From Aspidiotus rigidus (Eukaryota > Arthropoda > Insecta > Hemiptera > Diaspididae): a DNA stretch of 64,000 nt. The translations under genes and the position numbers were made by a program. The DNA is taken from NCBI GenBank assembly GCA_035079385.1, contig JAVHKY010000005.1, forward strand, positions 2,108,001-2,172,000, in the 5' to 3' direction. Under the pieces are notes generated by a model, which did no database searches, was not told the DNA's origin, and saw only the letters and a program-made list of their open reading frames with translations. Positions 12,040 through 25,263 of this stretch are shown here, piece after piece. The first letter of the stretch is position 1. Each line of letters starts with the position of its first letter.

Positions 12040-13640
12040 TTGAATGAAAATTAGGAGAAATTGCTCACTATGCTCCACTACGCTAGAGAAATAAGTTAGT
12101 GCGCTAGAATTTTTGACGTTCAATAAGGAATTACAGGGTCCAGCACCACGGACTCTGATAAATTTGAGAAAATTGAATGAAAATTGGTTACTGCATTAGT
12201 CAGTGCGCCAGCTTACGTCATATCATTAAACCTTCATTTTTTTGTTTTTAGGAGTACTGGAAAGTAGCTCTCATGAGAGATTTCTTTATATGACATCAGT
12301 TTGATTGATTCGACTAAAAAGACACAAAAACTTTGAAATTTTTGAACTAGCAAGTTTATCTTTAGCTTCTCTAATGAACACGTACCCGAAAAAGGCACAC
12401 GTTTGACCCAGGTTAAAATTGATACAAAAAACTCTGAAATTTCCGAACTAACAAGGAAGAAAAATAGGGGAAATTCGAAGAATGTAACACGTCCGCCTTT
12501 TGCGGACATGTTAGGTAGATGATACGCGCGAGATTTCCGCATGATGATAATTCAGGGGTATGATGATACCTACTGATTTCAATGTTTTAATCATACTTAC
12601 TAAAAGTAAGTATGTGTTTTTTGCTATAATTATTAATAAAATTAAGTCAAGTTCCTTTTCCAATTAACGTTTACCTATTTGACAAATCTAACACGTCCCT
12701 TTTTTGGGGACACGTTAGGTAGACCTCAATATCATTTAACGCACGTGAGATTTCCACATGATGATAACTCAGGGTGTATGATGGTATATCCTGGCTCCCT
12801 AGCTCAACGAACTTAATTTCAAACCAGCAAGGAAGGTTCATATTTGGTTTAAAAAGAACTAAATATTCACGATGAAAAAATTGGGGAAATGAGAAGATTG
12901 TTCTCTGCGTTAGTAAGTGGGCTAGAATGAAAATTTTGGATTTCTTACATTTTAGAAGTACTGGAATGGAGCTCTCGTGAGAGAGATTTCATCACAGGAA
13001 TGAATCACTTTAGCTTGATTGGTTTGATTGAAAAGGTTGAAAAAATGAGAAAAATGTGCTCTGCGTTAGAGAAATGAGTAAGTATGCCAGAAGGAACATC
13101 TTCCATATTTGTTTTAAAAACAGCTAAATATTCACAAATTGGAAGATTTCAAAGATTTTAAGAGAGGCTGAAAATTGTGCTCTGCGCTAGAGAAATTTGT
13201 AAGTACGTCAAGGTTGAAATGATGTATGTTGGTTATAAAAACAGCTAAATATCACAAATTGAAAGATTTCAAGGATTTTTGAAGAGGTTGAAAAAAAGGG
13301 GAAAATTGTGCTCTGCGGAGTAAGTGCGCCAGAAGGAAAATTCTTACATTTCTCGTATTTTAGGAGAGTTGGAATGTAGTTCTCATGAGAGAGATTTATT
13401 TCTGGTAAAATGGTAGAAAATTGATACAGAATTGATACAAAAACTCTGAAATTTCCGAACTAGCTTGGAAGAAAACAGGGCGAAATGATTCATATTTAGT
13501 TTAAAAACAGCTAATTATACAGTTGAAAACTTGGACGATTTCTAGGTTTTTTTGTGAGGTTAAAAAATGAGAAAATTGCGCTCTGCGCTAGAGAAATAAG
13601 CAAGTGCGCTAGAAGGAATATCTCTTATCTACTTCTAGCT
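12040..13640 (+). repeat. Diverged tandem satellite, unit about 120-160 bp
   Basis: The phrase GCTCTGCGCTAGAGAAAT, with variants, recurs near 12903, 13059, 13178, 13310 and 13580, with a looser match near 12070. Each is followed by AAGTGCGCTAGAAGGAA-like text and a stretch matching TTTAAAAACAGCTAAATATT. The units are strongly diverged, so the array is old. Short open frames inside it are not credible genes. Confidence 0.6.
12484..12790 (+). repeat. Two copies of a hairpin-bearing ~95-bp repeat
   Basis: Copies at about 12484-12572 and 12686-12790. Each starts with an inverted repeat (TAACACGTCC...GGACATGTTA and TAACACGTCC...GGACACGTTA), then TAGGTAGA, a GAGATTTCC motif and ATGATGATA. They are embedded in the surrounding satellite. 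Confidence 0.55.
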
Positions 13641-13796
13641 GATCTACAATTCGGTAGGCAGTAGTATTTTCTCCAGAACAGGAAGTATAGAAACTATGAA
13701 CGATCGACGGTATACCTATTTAAAACTCTTGCGACATTAGTCCAATTAAGGAGTGTAAAAACTACAATAGGAAGATAGACAGTGATCCAAAATGAA

Positions 13797-13848
13797 AAAA
13801 AAAAAAAAAAAAAAAAAAGTAAACAAAAAAAGTGAAGAAAAAAAAAGG
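13797..13848 (+). repeat. A-rich low-complexity tract
   Basis: A run of about 20 adenines followed by A-rich sequence. It could be the tail of an old retroelement, but no body is recognisable upstream. Confidence 0.6.
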
Positions 13849-13849
13849 T

Positions 13850-16800
13850 TCTCTTGTGGAAAAAGGTGAATGCTATTCAACAACCTATGTGAATTGGCTT
13901 CCTAAGGGGAGGCAATTGAGAAATTCAAAATTTTTTCAATGGAATTCGATAGCTTCAGTCTGACGAATTTAATTCATTTTCGATACAAAAAAAGTCACTT
14001 ATGTACAGTGTGAATGAGACCACCGGAGGAAGAGCGCACCCCTTTGCATTGTGTAAACATTCCTTTTCCAGATATTTCGTTCTCCAAGGCACTCGTCAAT
14101 AATTTATGATGAAGAAAATCGTAAAGAACGGAATGTTTCATTGTTATCGGAGTGGTCCTAGATTAGATGTCTTGGTTGCTTGTTACACCACAGATACCCC
14201 ACCACTCTTCATATGATAACAGCAGAAGAACGCGAACTGCTACACTTACGTGCTTTTATTATTATTATTGTTATTATTACTTTTTTTTTTTTTTTTTTGT
14301 TCTTTATCACTCTACGACAACGGTGCGTTGCGTTGAGCACCCGTTGAGCAGGAGAGGTTCATACCAGACAACATTAGTTACCAGACAGTCAGTAAGTTCT
14401 CTTCGGTTTGTGAAAGTAGTCCGTGTCCGAAGGGTTTCCGCGCAGTCGAAAATTTTTGTTTTTTCGAAGTGTCCGAAACTCACGTAATTGTGTCACGAAC
14501 TTTTTCTTTTTCCTTTTTTTATTATTGCCCAATTTTTCATAATCAAAAATCTTTTTCTTCCTTTATTATGAGGGCATATGTACATAAAAATAACATCGTT
14601 TAATAATAATAATAATTAATATTAATATTACCTATTATTATTGTGATTTGTAAAACGGTTTTCAAGAAATTACTTTCATGCGTTTTGTACACGTCAGTGG
14701 TTTTTGTATTCTCAAATTATACGTGCTCAACGAAATGTATTCGTGTAGAACTTGATGACATTTTCCTGGAATCGTATTTTCTTTGTAAGTAAGTTATGGT
14801 TCTAATAACAATAAGCTTCTGTTTTCGCGTCTCATTCTTCATAAATAGAATTGACCGAGGAAGTATCGAAGTCTTCGCACGTTCGTACAAATCGTACTTA
14901 GATAACTTTTACTGTGACACTTTTCTATCCTTTCCGAAGTAACTTTCTGGTTTTGAGTGACGGATTAATGACTCTATCCTCTGTATGCAGTGTGAGGGGG
15001 GGTGTAAGGGGGAGGTTGCAACTATAAAAAGCAACGTTGAGCTGTTTCAGCAAAATGATAAACCTTCGAAAGGACCTTAAAAGTGTAGGTTTGGAATTTT
15101 ATTTCGGACGTCCTACTGCATTTTCATAATTTACTTCGCCGATTATAAAAATATCGTCGAGCGCCTCAATTAGGTTACGATTTGAAACCAGTTTCAACAT
15201 TTTATTCTGACCGCGTACGTACAAAAAAATCTCTTCCTCAACTGTTAGATAATCTAATTGTTTGATAATAATGACAACCGGATAAGGAGAAAATCAAATA
15301 ACTTACGATACGCGATTTGTATAGTCTTGAAAATGTCCATTAGAAGTTGGTATGCGTAAAACCACGGATTACTTTGTCCAAACAAAAATGCCGATAAAAT
15401 GCAATGATATAAAGATAAAATATTCTCAGGTCATCGGTAACGCGAAAGAATTCAGTTGTTGCCTTATCGTGACCTAATGTACGCCTAATTTGGACATTCT
15501 ATACCGCAGACTCGATTACTAGAATTAGATTTATTGATACCGGTATGCCTACAGTGATGCAATGAAGTACAAAGAGTGTAAATTCCGTATAGTATCATGG
15601 GAAACTTGACCATCTTGTAAGGAAAAAATCAAAGAGAAGAACGTTCGAGAAGTATTTTTATCTCTCCATGAAGAAGGAATAAAGTTGACGAGGAGGGATC
15701 TAAAACACTCAGCGAGTTACTCGAAAGTTTGACTGCGAAGGGAAAAGAATCGTAAAAAAATAATTAGCCTGATATGAGACCACGTTCCTGGGGTTGTCCT
15801 TTCCCCCATCCCTCTTAATATTCGGCCAAATATTCTCCACCATAAGGAAAATGATGCGTTAACTAAACCATCTTCGTTCTTAGGTTCGCCCTTCCTCCCA
15901 TTCACAACAAGTATTCAACCACGTAGTCTTGAGTCGTAGAGTGCGTAATTTAGAAAAATTCTCGAAGTCAAGACAATAGCTGAGAATTGACCTCAACAAA
16001 TATTATGGTTCATTTTGGAGCTGCTTACTCTAAACCAATTATTATCCACAGTCAGTATAATATTACACTCAAGATATATGTTAATCTATATTTTATAACT
16101 TTGGCCCGTGTGCCGGGCGTAGGCCTCCCTCAACTAGGCCCATTCACGTCTATCGTGGATTATTCCATGGTATAATTATTGTTACCTCCTAAAAATTTTC
16201 TCTTGTTGTCTCATCTTGCATGTTGTTTCCCTCTAGACTTTCTCTTTTTCAGATACAAGTTTTTAATTTTAAAAGTTCACGTTTCTTCATTTTGTGGGAA
16301 TATATGACCCACTCGGTCCCTTTTCAAAAAAAAAAAAAAAGGAAAGAAAAGAAAAGAAAAGAAATACTATGGAAAGGAGGGGAGGGACCTAAAAATAATC
16401 ATTGAAGGGCAAGAGATGGAGAAAATAATGTAGTTAGGGCAAAATGTAGAAATCTAAGCCAATTAGGATAATATTCTGAAAATCGTAAAAAGTTTTGCTA
16501 TTGATGGATATGCGTACTTCAATTTTTTAGAATCTATTCACATTTTATCTCCTGGTATGTATATCAGTAATGTAGTATGTACTATGGCCGTTCACTCTCT
16601 TGTAGGTTGTTCGTTTCTTTTTTTCATAAAATCTCTTGGAGGTACGTCAATTTATTTCGAGCGTTTTTCTAGGTTTTCCGTGAAATTTCAAGCCCTTTCA
16701 AAAAGAGTCCAAGTTCTCATGTGACTTTCCGCACGGGACTTATTCCAACTTATTCTTGTTCCGAGAAAATATACCTCAAATATCGCGTAAGGAGCTCCCA

Positions 16801-17990
16801 AAAATTAAAATCCATCATCCGATCGTTAAAAATAACCCGAAATAAAGAATGAAAGCAGGACAGTAGTGTTCCATTCGAAGCGAGCGTCAATTTTTGGGGA
16901 GTATCTACCGTGAATTTATCGGTTCCGCAAAAATCATCCTAATGAGCCTATACGCATTCATTAGTTCTTCTCGAATCATGTATCTCATTATACTGAAGAA
17001 AGCCCAACGTGTATTTCATCATCTTCAATATTTCATCTAAAACTTGACAGCTGATGGTTTTAAATTTCGTCTTTCATTTCTATTTTAAGAGCGTTATTCG
17101 GTCTATCGAATTTTTCTTTGCGACGCCTTCAATAGTTCGTTTTAATTATCTTTCCGCGGGAAATATATCAATGTGCTCGAAAATATAACATCAGTATCTA
17201 TACTATTTTTTCTTCTTTTCACATCCTTTCGGAAATATCTTCGAGCCATTATCTGACTCAGAAGCCTGTGGAAATTTTTAAATACCCGCAGTAATTAATT
17301 TTATGGGGAATTACGACGGAAAACGTATACCCTTCACGATTCTCATAGTGTTTGAACAACTCCCATGTGTTCAATCTTTCTTCTTAAGGTCTGCGAAAGT
17401 GGTCTCGGACTTTTCAGCGTATTTTTTTTTCTTGTATTTAATAAAAATCACGTAATTGGAATGACGCTAACATGACATCTTAGAGTGTTCTTTATACATT
17501 CAATAAAATATTAAGACTATCGTATGATATTATTCGAAAATCAATTGAAAGTTGCTTCTGTTGCTCGACAACTGATTGATATAGAGGTGAATTAGTATAG
17601 GTATTTTTTTGTGAATGAACTGCGATCATTAATTGCTTCTTCGGGCTGCACTCGTCAAAAAATTCATTTTGTACATCTTGGGTATTCTATTTTGTAAATG
17701 AATAGGGGTTGTATATCCCATAAAAATATCACAGAGCAGTAGAGGCTCCTGTTTGTCGTCCTAAAAATTTCAAACCCTGATGGAAGTTTGGGATAGATGA
17801 TATCAAAGGGCGCGCTATCTACATAGGGAAACATCTTCATGCAGAGTTTTCCCCCAGATGTTTTGGTAATGTCGCGCTACCGTTTCGTAACACGAACGCT
17901 CTAAATAAGTATTTCCATTTCAAATAATAATGAGTATACCAGGGGTGTACTTGAAAGGGCTATTCCCTCCTTAAAAAAAAAAAAAAATAG
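13850..17990. other. Intergenic stretch without a supportable gene
   Basis: Contains simple repeats (ATT/T tracts 14256-14300; A tract plus AAAAG repeats 16325-16365). A more GC-rich patch at 14310-14480 could hold a promoter or non-coding exon. Another GC-rich patch near 16100-16170 resembles retroelement debris. No open frame shows domain content. Confidence 0.4.
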
Positions 17991-18014
17991 AAGCCATTGC
18001 AGACATTGCAATGG

Positions 18015-19171
18015 CAGCGGGGAACCCGCAATTCCTTAACTCGACCTCTCAGGTGGTGTGGAACTGAGTTGATAATCTTGTCATATAATTCAAATCGAAA
18101 TTATCATTCTACATTCCCTCCTATCATATATAGCTCGGAAATCACAATTCTTCCAAGTCCCCTCCTATCATATATAGCTCGAAAGTCACGATTCTTCCAA
18201 GTCCCCCTCCTATCATATATATCTCAAGACTTGAAATTCTTCTAAGTCCCCCTTCTATCATATATAGCTCAAGACTCGAAATTCTTCTAAGTCCCCCTCC
18301 TATCATATATATCTCAGGACTTGAAATTCTTCCAAGTCCCCCTTCTATCATATATAGCTCGAGTCTCAAAATTTTTCTAAGTTTTTGGTTGGACGGCGGA
18401 CGGCGGACAGTAGCTCGAAAGTCAAAATTCTTCCAAGTCCCCCTCCCCTATTATATATAGCTCGAGACTTGAAATTCTTCTAAGTCCCCCTCCTATCATA
18501 TATAGCTTGAGACTCGAAATTCTTCCAAGTCCCCCTCCTTTCATATATAGCTCGGAAGTCACAATTCTTCCAAGTCCCCCTCCTATCATATATAGTTCGA
18601 GGCTCGAAATTCTTCTAAGTCCCCCTCCTATCATATATAGATCGAGACTCGAAATTCTTCTAAATCTTCTAAGTCCCCCTCCTATCATATATAGCTCGAG
18701 ACTTGAAATTCTTCTAACTCCCCCTCCTATCATAGATAGCTCGAAAGTCACGATTCTTCCAAGTCCCCCTCCTATCATATATATCTCAAGACTTGAAATT
18801 CTTTTAAGTCCCCCTTCTATCATATATAGCTCAAGACTCGAAATTCTTCTAAGTCCCTCTCCTATCATATATAGCTCGAGTCTCAAAATTTTTCTAAGTT
18901 TTTGGTTGGACGGCGGACGGTAGCTCGAAAGTCAAAATTCTTCCAAGTCCCCCCCCCCCTCTATTATATATAGCTCGAGACTTGAAATTCTTCTAAGTCC
19001 CCCTCCTATCATATATAGCTCAAAACTTGAAATTCTTCTAAGTCCCCCTCCTATCATATATAGCTCGAGACTCGAAATTCTTCTAAGTCCCGTAACCTAA
19101 CCTAACCTGCGGACGCGGACGTTTTCTGAGGATGTAATCTCCTAACAAAATGGATAGCGGGTTCCCCGCTA
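18015..19171. mobile_element. TIR element carrying a 45-bp minisatellite
   Basis: Bounded by AGCGGGGAACCCGC on the left (18016-18029) and its inverted form AGCGGGTTCCCCGCT on the right (19156-19170). The interior is almost entirely the 45-bp minisatellite plus two GGACGGCGGACG segments. No transposase is present. Related termini with the core CAGGGAACC bound other elements in this window (34027-34334, 36991-39120, 39737-40064). I infer a non-autonomous DNA-element family; the superfamily is unknown. Confidence 0.6.
18105..19095. repeat. 45-bp minisatellite array
   Basis: More than 20 head-to-tail units of 45 bp (consensus AGTCCCCCTCCTATCATATA then TAGCTCGAGACTCGAAATTC then TTCTA). A block around 18360-18430 is repeated near 18885-18935, so the array has also grown by larger duplications. 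Because 45 is a multiple of three, long open frames occur on both strands, encoding repeats such as ELYMIGGGLRRISS. They are a by-product of the repeat and not genes. Confidence 0.9.
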
Positions 19172-20200
19172 AAAAAAAATGTATTACTACCTATTGATTC
19201 GGTAATGGTAATAATTTATTCAACTTTTCTTGAGCTTATGGGGAAGGCTTCGACCCTATAGCCCCCTCCCCCCTTTGGTACCGCCTGAGGTATATGTAGT
19301 TTCGATCATGATCTATTTGTTAGTCATTTGTTAGCACACTCAATTCGTGATCTAGCATCACTCCTATACCTAAATTTTCTTCAGAGCGGATCTATTAATG
19401 ATGGTGTTAACTTTTGATTGAATCCAACGATCCAGAGCTGTGGATGACACAATATTCGAAGAATTTCATATCTTATCAACATCTCGCAGCAATACACATG
19501 CATTCGTACATACGTAGTTCAACCTAGTTGTTATTAGTCGGAGAAACTTTCAACCATTTGTGTATGTGTGCGCTGTTTTTATTTGCAAAGAATGAAAATT
19601 GGGTTAATCGAAAATGCATAAACAAATTCTAAGATCGTATAACTCTTTCAGAATACCGAAATAGAAGTTACTTTTGAACGGTTAAGTAGCTAGTTTCCTC
19701 CTCATTTCACTTGTTTCTGTTTTATCGCAAGTTCTTGAAAAATACTTCACTGCTTTGAGAAATCTATATTCTCCTACGCGATGGCGATCTGTTATACCTA
19801 TGTGAGTATTTCTGTTGGACAAAGGTTACGAGGTAGGTCAAGTTAGTCACCCGTAAACGTTCATTAACAGAACCACATTTCTCTCTATAGGTAATCACAT
19901 TCTCAAATATATTCAAGAAGCAAAATATTGAGATCCAAAAATTCTGAACCAAGTTTCCTAGAAGTATAAACACCGTCTGCATCCACGGGTAAAAAGTAAA
20001 AAAAAAAAAAAACGTCTACAGATTCGAATGAAACCAAAAGAAAGTTGCATCCTATCACTAACACTTGTTTATTTATGAAAAACTTGAGAAATTATGGGCA
20101 AGAAAATGCCGAGCTATGGCCACAATGAACCAAGCTGTTCTGACGAACAGATAAATTATCCTTCTCCCCGGCTTGTACTTGTTTCAACCTCTTCCTTAGT
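19172..20200. other. Stretch without a supportable gene
   Basis: Ordinary AT-rich sequence with an A tract near 19997-20011. No coding, RNA or repeat feature is supported. Confidence 0.4.
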
Positions 20201-21113
20201 CTGTTATTCGCTATATGGACCTTGACGGATTGTTTCGTTCGTCGTAATTCGGAGAGTGTTTTTTTCCCCGAGTCTGGGATTTCAAGGAGCCCAGATTCAT
20301 ATGGATGTTGTGAACAATATTTTCATTGCTACCCACAACTCATAATCAACCAAAACATCCACCGGCTTCTTCACCTTCCTCTTTCTTTCTCAGCTAAACA
20401 GGAAGAACTCAAATACCTACATGTTCACAGCCCTACTAAACGGCTTGCACTCTGGTGTTCCTGCCATCCCGTTTCCACCTGAAACAATTCTTCTTCCGCT
20501 CTCATCGTCAATCTGCATACACTCCAACACCTGAAATAGATCCGATTCGCCTACTTGGGGAAACGGTCGCTGAAAATTGAAAAAGGATTGGGAAAATACG
20601 GGTATCAAGTCGATTTCTATTCCTATGTCACCATCAACCGATTGTTTAACACCGAGGATCGTGTCAAAAAATACAAGCAAACTGGTATCTATCGTCTCAC
20701 CTGTGGCACTTGCAATTCCTTCTACGTGGGTCAGTGGATTATCAGAGAGGAAATTTCTCTTTTACTACACCGATCGGCATACAACAACAATATTCCGCAA
20801 GATTCTGCTATGGCTGCCCATTGCCTTGGTGAACTCCACCTCTTTCTGTGATCACTGCCAAACTTTTCTGACCTCCTACGAATGGGACCTCATGAATCGC
20901 CTCGAGGACGTAGAAACCATGCAGTTATCTAACTCGAGCAAACTACTAAACAATATTTTGGCTGTTTTTGTCTCTCTATTTATTGAATATTTTCACTATT
21001 TTCATAATTCTCTCAATTCATTTCCGTTAATTTCAAGTCTTTTCTATATCCGAGCTTCAAAATTTCAATCTTGTTTGTATTTAACCCTCTTAAATTCGTT
21101 TTGTGATTTCTAA
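20200..21113 (+). pseudogene. Penelope-like retroelement fragment (RT end plus GIY-YIG endonuclease)
   Basis: The frame from about 20555 reads YLGKRSLKIEKGLGKYGYQV, then a linker, then TGIYRLTCGTCNSFYVGQ, the N-terminal GIY...YVG core of the GIY-YIG endonuclease that follows the reverse transcriptase in Penelope-like elements. Near 20830 the match moves to another frame (ending around SYEWDLMNRLEDVETM), so at least one frameshift has occurred. The residues usually following YVGQTGR are altered (QWIIREE). Upstream, 20200-20550 contains broken retroelement-like text. The element is dead and truncated. The nearer half is well supported, the 5' limit much less so. Confidence 0.7.
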
Positions 21114-24100
21114 AGCTTGTGCATTCGTATTGTGACTTTTAAAATTTCCCCAAAATTCTTTTGTGACCTCTTAAATTTGTTTTGTGTTTTAATAAAATTT
21201 GGATATGCCTTCTAGTCTCATTTCATAGAGTCGTTTCCAAACTGTTACGTACCTATGTATATCCCTCCCCCTCGAATCTTCTCCGTGTCTCGTTTAGCTC
21301 CAGCGACCCTGCATTGCGGTCTTACATTCAGAACGTCGATCAGTCATTGTACTTCGAGACGGATTTTGCCTCTGATTTTACTAGACATAATTATTTGAAT
21401 TTATGATATGGAAATAAAAATTGGTTCCTCAAAATGAAAATTATGGGAAATGATGCGCCAATTTTCTGTCTTAACCGGTTTTGTAAATCCGTACTACTAT
21501 TTACTCATTGACTCATTGGTGTTTTATCCTCTTCCTCTCGTACTTCTTCCCTTCACTCGTTCTTACAATATTGTTTTATTGTTTTTCTCATCACGCTCTT
21601 CTCTTCCTTACAGTTATATTCTTCCTTCCTCGCGTACGCTAATGGTACGGCTTAGCGGAGATTCCATAGGTTATGGTGGGCATTATTCATGGCCATGTCC
21701 TGTCTCTATGTCTCGTCAGCGACGGTCTCTCCCAGGACTTTCCGTGCTATTTGTCCGTCATTCAGTTCCATAAGTATAAAAGTCATTCACTTTAACAGAA
21801 TCGAACCATAATTTAAAATTAGTTCGCCCATTTTGTCATCTCGAAGACTTTTTAGGTGCGGTTGTTGAATGTTTTCTGAAATTTTTTAAATTCCTCTCAA
21901 TTTTATACCCGAATCAACGAGGTAGTTGTATGTTTTAGTTTGTTTTATTATTTTCCGGTTAAGAAGATAAGGTTCAAGATGTAAGCACGGTAAAATTTTC
22001 CGTAATTTTGTAAATATTCACTTCGTTACCTTGTAACAATGAATTTATTTTCTTCTGTGCGTTTATGACGGCAGAGAGAGAGAAAAAAAATAAAGAGGCA
22101 ATTGGGTCGGAAATTCAAGTTGTACATAATTCATTGCTTAAGAATGGTAAATTACGTAAGCTGATTGAAGTGTGTAGGCAGACATTCATCTTCTATCTCA
22201 TTCATACAATTTGTACGATGAATGAAAGTCTGATGGCAACGTGTGAGCGAGGCAGTTTAGAACGTGTGAAGTTTTAAAATTTATGGATTTACAATTGTTA
22301 AATCGATTTTCATGTAGATTGTCTTATTGTACAGACCGAATAAAAGACTTCCTGCAGCTTTTTCAACGTTGAAAAAATATATATTATACATAAGAATGCT
22401 CGAATTAGCACAATATTGTACAGGTACCTACTCAATCTAATCTAATTAATTCAAAAACTTTTCAATGAGAAAAACGTTAAAATAAACTGAAGACAAGAGT
22501 CGAGCTCTGAATAATTCAGGCTTTTTCTTCGCCTTCTATCTCCTTTGCTGGCTGAGTATACTTTGTTAATAGTTTAAAATACCGGTACTCATTGAGTAGG
22601 AGAGGAAAAAGTATAAAAAAAAAAAAAAAAAAAGACCTTGATTACGTTCATTTTTCTTTGAAAATATTCCTTTTTCTTTATTTCATCAGAAGTTAAAAGT
22701 CAAATATGCAAACGCATACGTCCTATTTTTCACAAAAAGTATAATTCTACAAACCATTTTGTAAAATATATAAAGGTCTTTATTCCCTCCGGAAAACGTA
22801 TTAATTTACAATTCAACATATACAACTCGTCAACATTCATCATAATTATTATACCTACGCCGACGATGAATTTTCTTCCTATTTGTGAGAATTAGCGATG
22901 TAACTTGTGACTATGGTGGTTGAAAGAAAAATGTGAAGTTATGATTCAAACTTCACAGATCATACGAGCTTACGAGTACAATGGTAAACAAAACATTTTC
23001 AAAGCAACAAGAAATAATATTTTCTATACTTGTCTGTATGCCTGAAAAGTCGCTCTTGTCGATCGTTTTCGGTGGAGAAAGAGTCATCTTTCCCGATGCC
23101 GCGTATTTGTTTTCTTTTTTCCACTATTTTTACTTTTCTCCACGGTTTTATTTTTCTTGATGGAGCTTCTTTCCAGGCATGCGTATAGAAAAATTTCTTT
23201 CAAGAAAAACGGCGAGAGTGACGCTTTCCACAACTCGTTCGATTTGCTCTACTTGTTGAGCTCGCGTCGCAACAAATCGAACTCATCGTTAACCTTCGCC
23301 GCTTAGATTGAGCTCCGCTAAAATCGTCATCCTACCCTTGAAGTAGTTGTAAAACTATTTCTATAGAAACGATAGGTAGCGTAGCCAGAAAATTTCTCTG
23401 GGGGCGGGGGGGGGGGGGGGTGTTCGGAGAAAAAAGATGATACAAAATATTGTTGGTAAAATTATTTAGAATAAAATTTGATATTTCATGCGTCCCGGGA
23501 GGGGTTTCGACCCCCTGTTTCCCTCACTACACCACTGTCTAGAAATCCGTACCTCCATGTACCCTCACAAATCCGACAATAGAGGAAATATATTACAGTC
23601 ATGAGGAATTATTGTCATAGATCACAAGTACCTTGCTACCTCTTCTCATGCTTTCACGTATACTGACTTTTTAATTCATTTTTCATTAATGTAGGCACCT
23701 TAGGCCTACCTATTTTCATAACTATCTTTCTTGTTATTTTTCGGCCTACTCAGTTGAGAACACTACCAAACACCCAAGTTCAGCTAAGTATATACTTTAC
23801 GATCCAATTTCAAGATCCTACTGAATGTTCGTTACTTTCACCTCTTTCTACAACATCATTATAAAATAGTTTTCTTGTCTTATGGTGAATGCGATAGGTA
23901 TGAGGTATCTGTCAGAAAAATTACGCGATATTGTCGCTGAATAAAATTAATCATTTCATTCATATTCCATCATTATTTCCATTCTTGCGACATTATTGAC
24001 CAGATGTATGAAAGCGTTTCTTTTACCTCGCGGATTAATTACAATGAGATAGTGACGATACTGTACATCCTAGTGACCTTGAATATTTTCGATCAAACGT

Positions 24101-24900
24101 GATCACCCTGACCCTCCCTGACCTTTACAACTCATATTTGGTAAGAGTTGGAAACTTTCTGCTTTCTTCCATGCTATTCACGCCGATTTGGTTTGTGCAC
24201 ATTTGTATACATTAATAATTTTCAGCACACCAGACTTAATTGTTTTTGTATTCTTGTCCGTCAATTCAGCGTGTAATATCGCGTGAAAGATCAAATTTAC
24301 CGCATTCAACCACATTTTACGGTGATAATTTCTGTTATATTGTTTGTCTCTGATGCTTTCTTATAACTAGTTTTTCTTTCTCTCACTGCGGAATTCATTA
24401 TCATTTATTGGTTTTGTTTGCTTATTGAGTTTCACTTTGCGTTATTTCACAATGATTCCGTATGGCTAAGAGATACACCTACCGGTATACTTAAATCTTT
24501 TCTATTTTACTTACATTTGAAGATATTGAGACGGCAATACAGATTTTTTCCCAATACAAGCGCTTGTTATTTTATTCCGACAAATTTTTGTCGCTCAAAT
24601 TTGGGTGACTCGCTGAGAATCAAAGGCTGTTGTCTGCAAAATTGGATGCAAGGTGTAAACATTATTGCCTTGTATAGAGTGTTGCGTAGCAGAAATTTGG
24701 GCTTTTTCTTCACACCAGTATATCATTAATTATATGTATTCCTTTTTCAAAAATATATTCTGTTCGCTGGTGAAGATCGTATTTCGTACTCATTTTGCCT
24801 TCTTAACAATTGAGAACCTTTCTGTCAAGATGGCGTCCGCTCAATGTATTTCTTATGGGACAGACGCCCTTTTAACAGTAAGGTCTTCAATTAAACCTAG
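21114..24900. other. Stretch without a supportable gene
   Basis: AT-rich sequence with an A tract (22616-22634) and a poly-G tract (23398-23421). Just after the latter, near 23490-23550, is CCCGGGAGGGGTTTCGACCC-like text that may be the end of an old dispersed repeat. Open frames are short and featureless. Confidence 0.35.
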
Positions 24901-24902
24901 GT

Positions 24903-25263
24903 TTAGCAATAGATGAATTTCTGGAACAGCATTAGAACCAAATGATCCGAGACAATGTCTATGGAATTCCTTAACAAAACGAGACTTATGGTTGATAATT
25001 GATAAATTTTTGGAACAGCACGAGAATCCGAGACAATACGTACATCTGTACACTTTTGTACACGGGATGCCTCAACGAAATAAAATTTAGTGATCAATGC
25101 ATTTTTGGAACAGCATTAGAAATATTCCGAGACAATAGATAGGTATCTACTCATTTTGTCAACCACCGAGATAGTACCTTAACAAAACAAGACTTAGTAG
25201 GTATGGCGATTGATGAATTTATTTTTGGAACAGCACGAGAATCCGAGACAATAGGTACTTATT
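24903..25263 (+). repeat. Four tandem units of about 90-120 bp
   Basis: The core TTTTTGGAACAGCACGAGAA followed by TCCGAGACAAT, with variants, appears near 24915, 25005, 25099 and 25218. ACAAAACGAGACTTA-type text lies between some copies. Confidence 0.75.

Noticed and set aside
12234..12542. 102-residue minus-strand frame
   Set aside because: Lies within diverged satellite sequence and shows no domain.
14167..14487. 106-residue open frame
   Set aside because: Contains a long Tyr/Phe run from simple repeats; no domain and no coding-like composition.
18422..18923. Long repetitive open frames on both strands
   Set aside because: They are explained by the 45-bp period of the minisatellite (15 codons); the same effect appears at 38397-38909.
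18105..19095. CRISPR-like array
   Set aside because: Units are contiguous with no unique spacers, and the host is an intron-bearing animal.
23490..23555. tRNA-like T-loop text (GGGTTTCGACCCC)
   Set aside because: No acceptor stem or anticodon arm could be placed; it is more likely repeat debris next to a poly-G tract.
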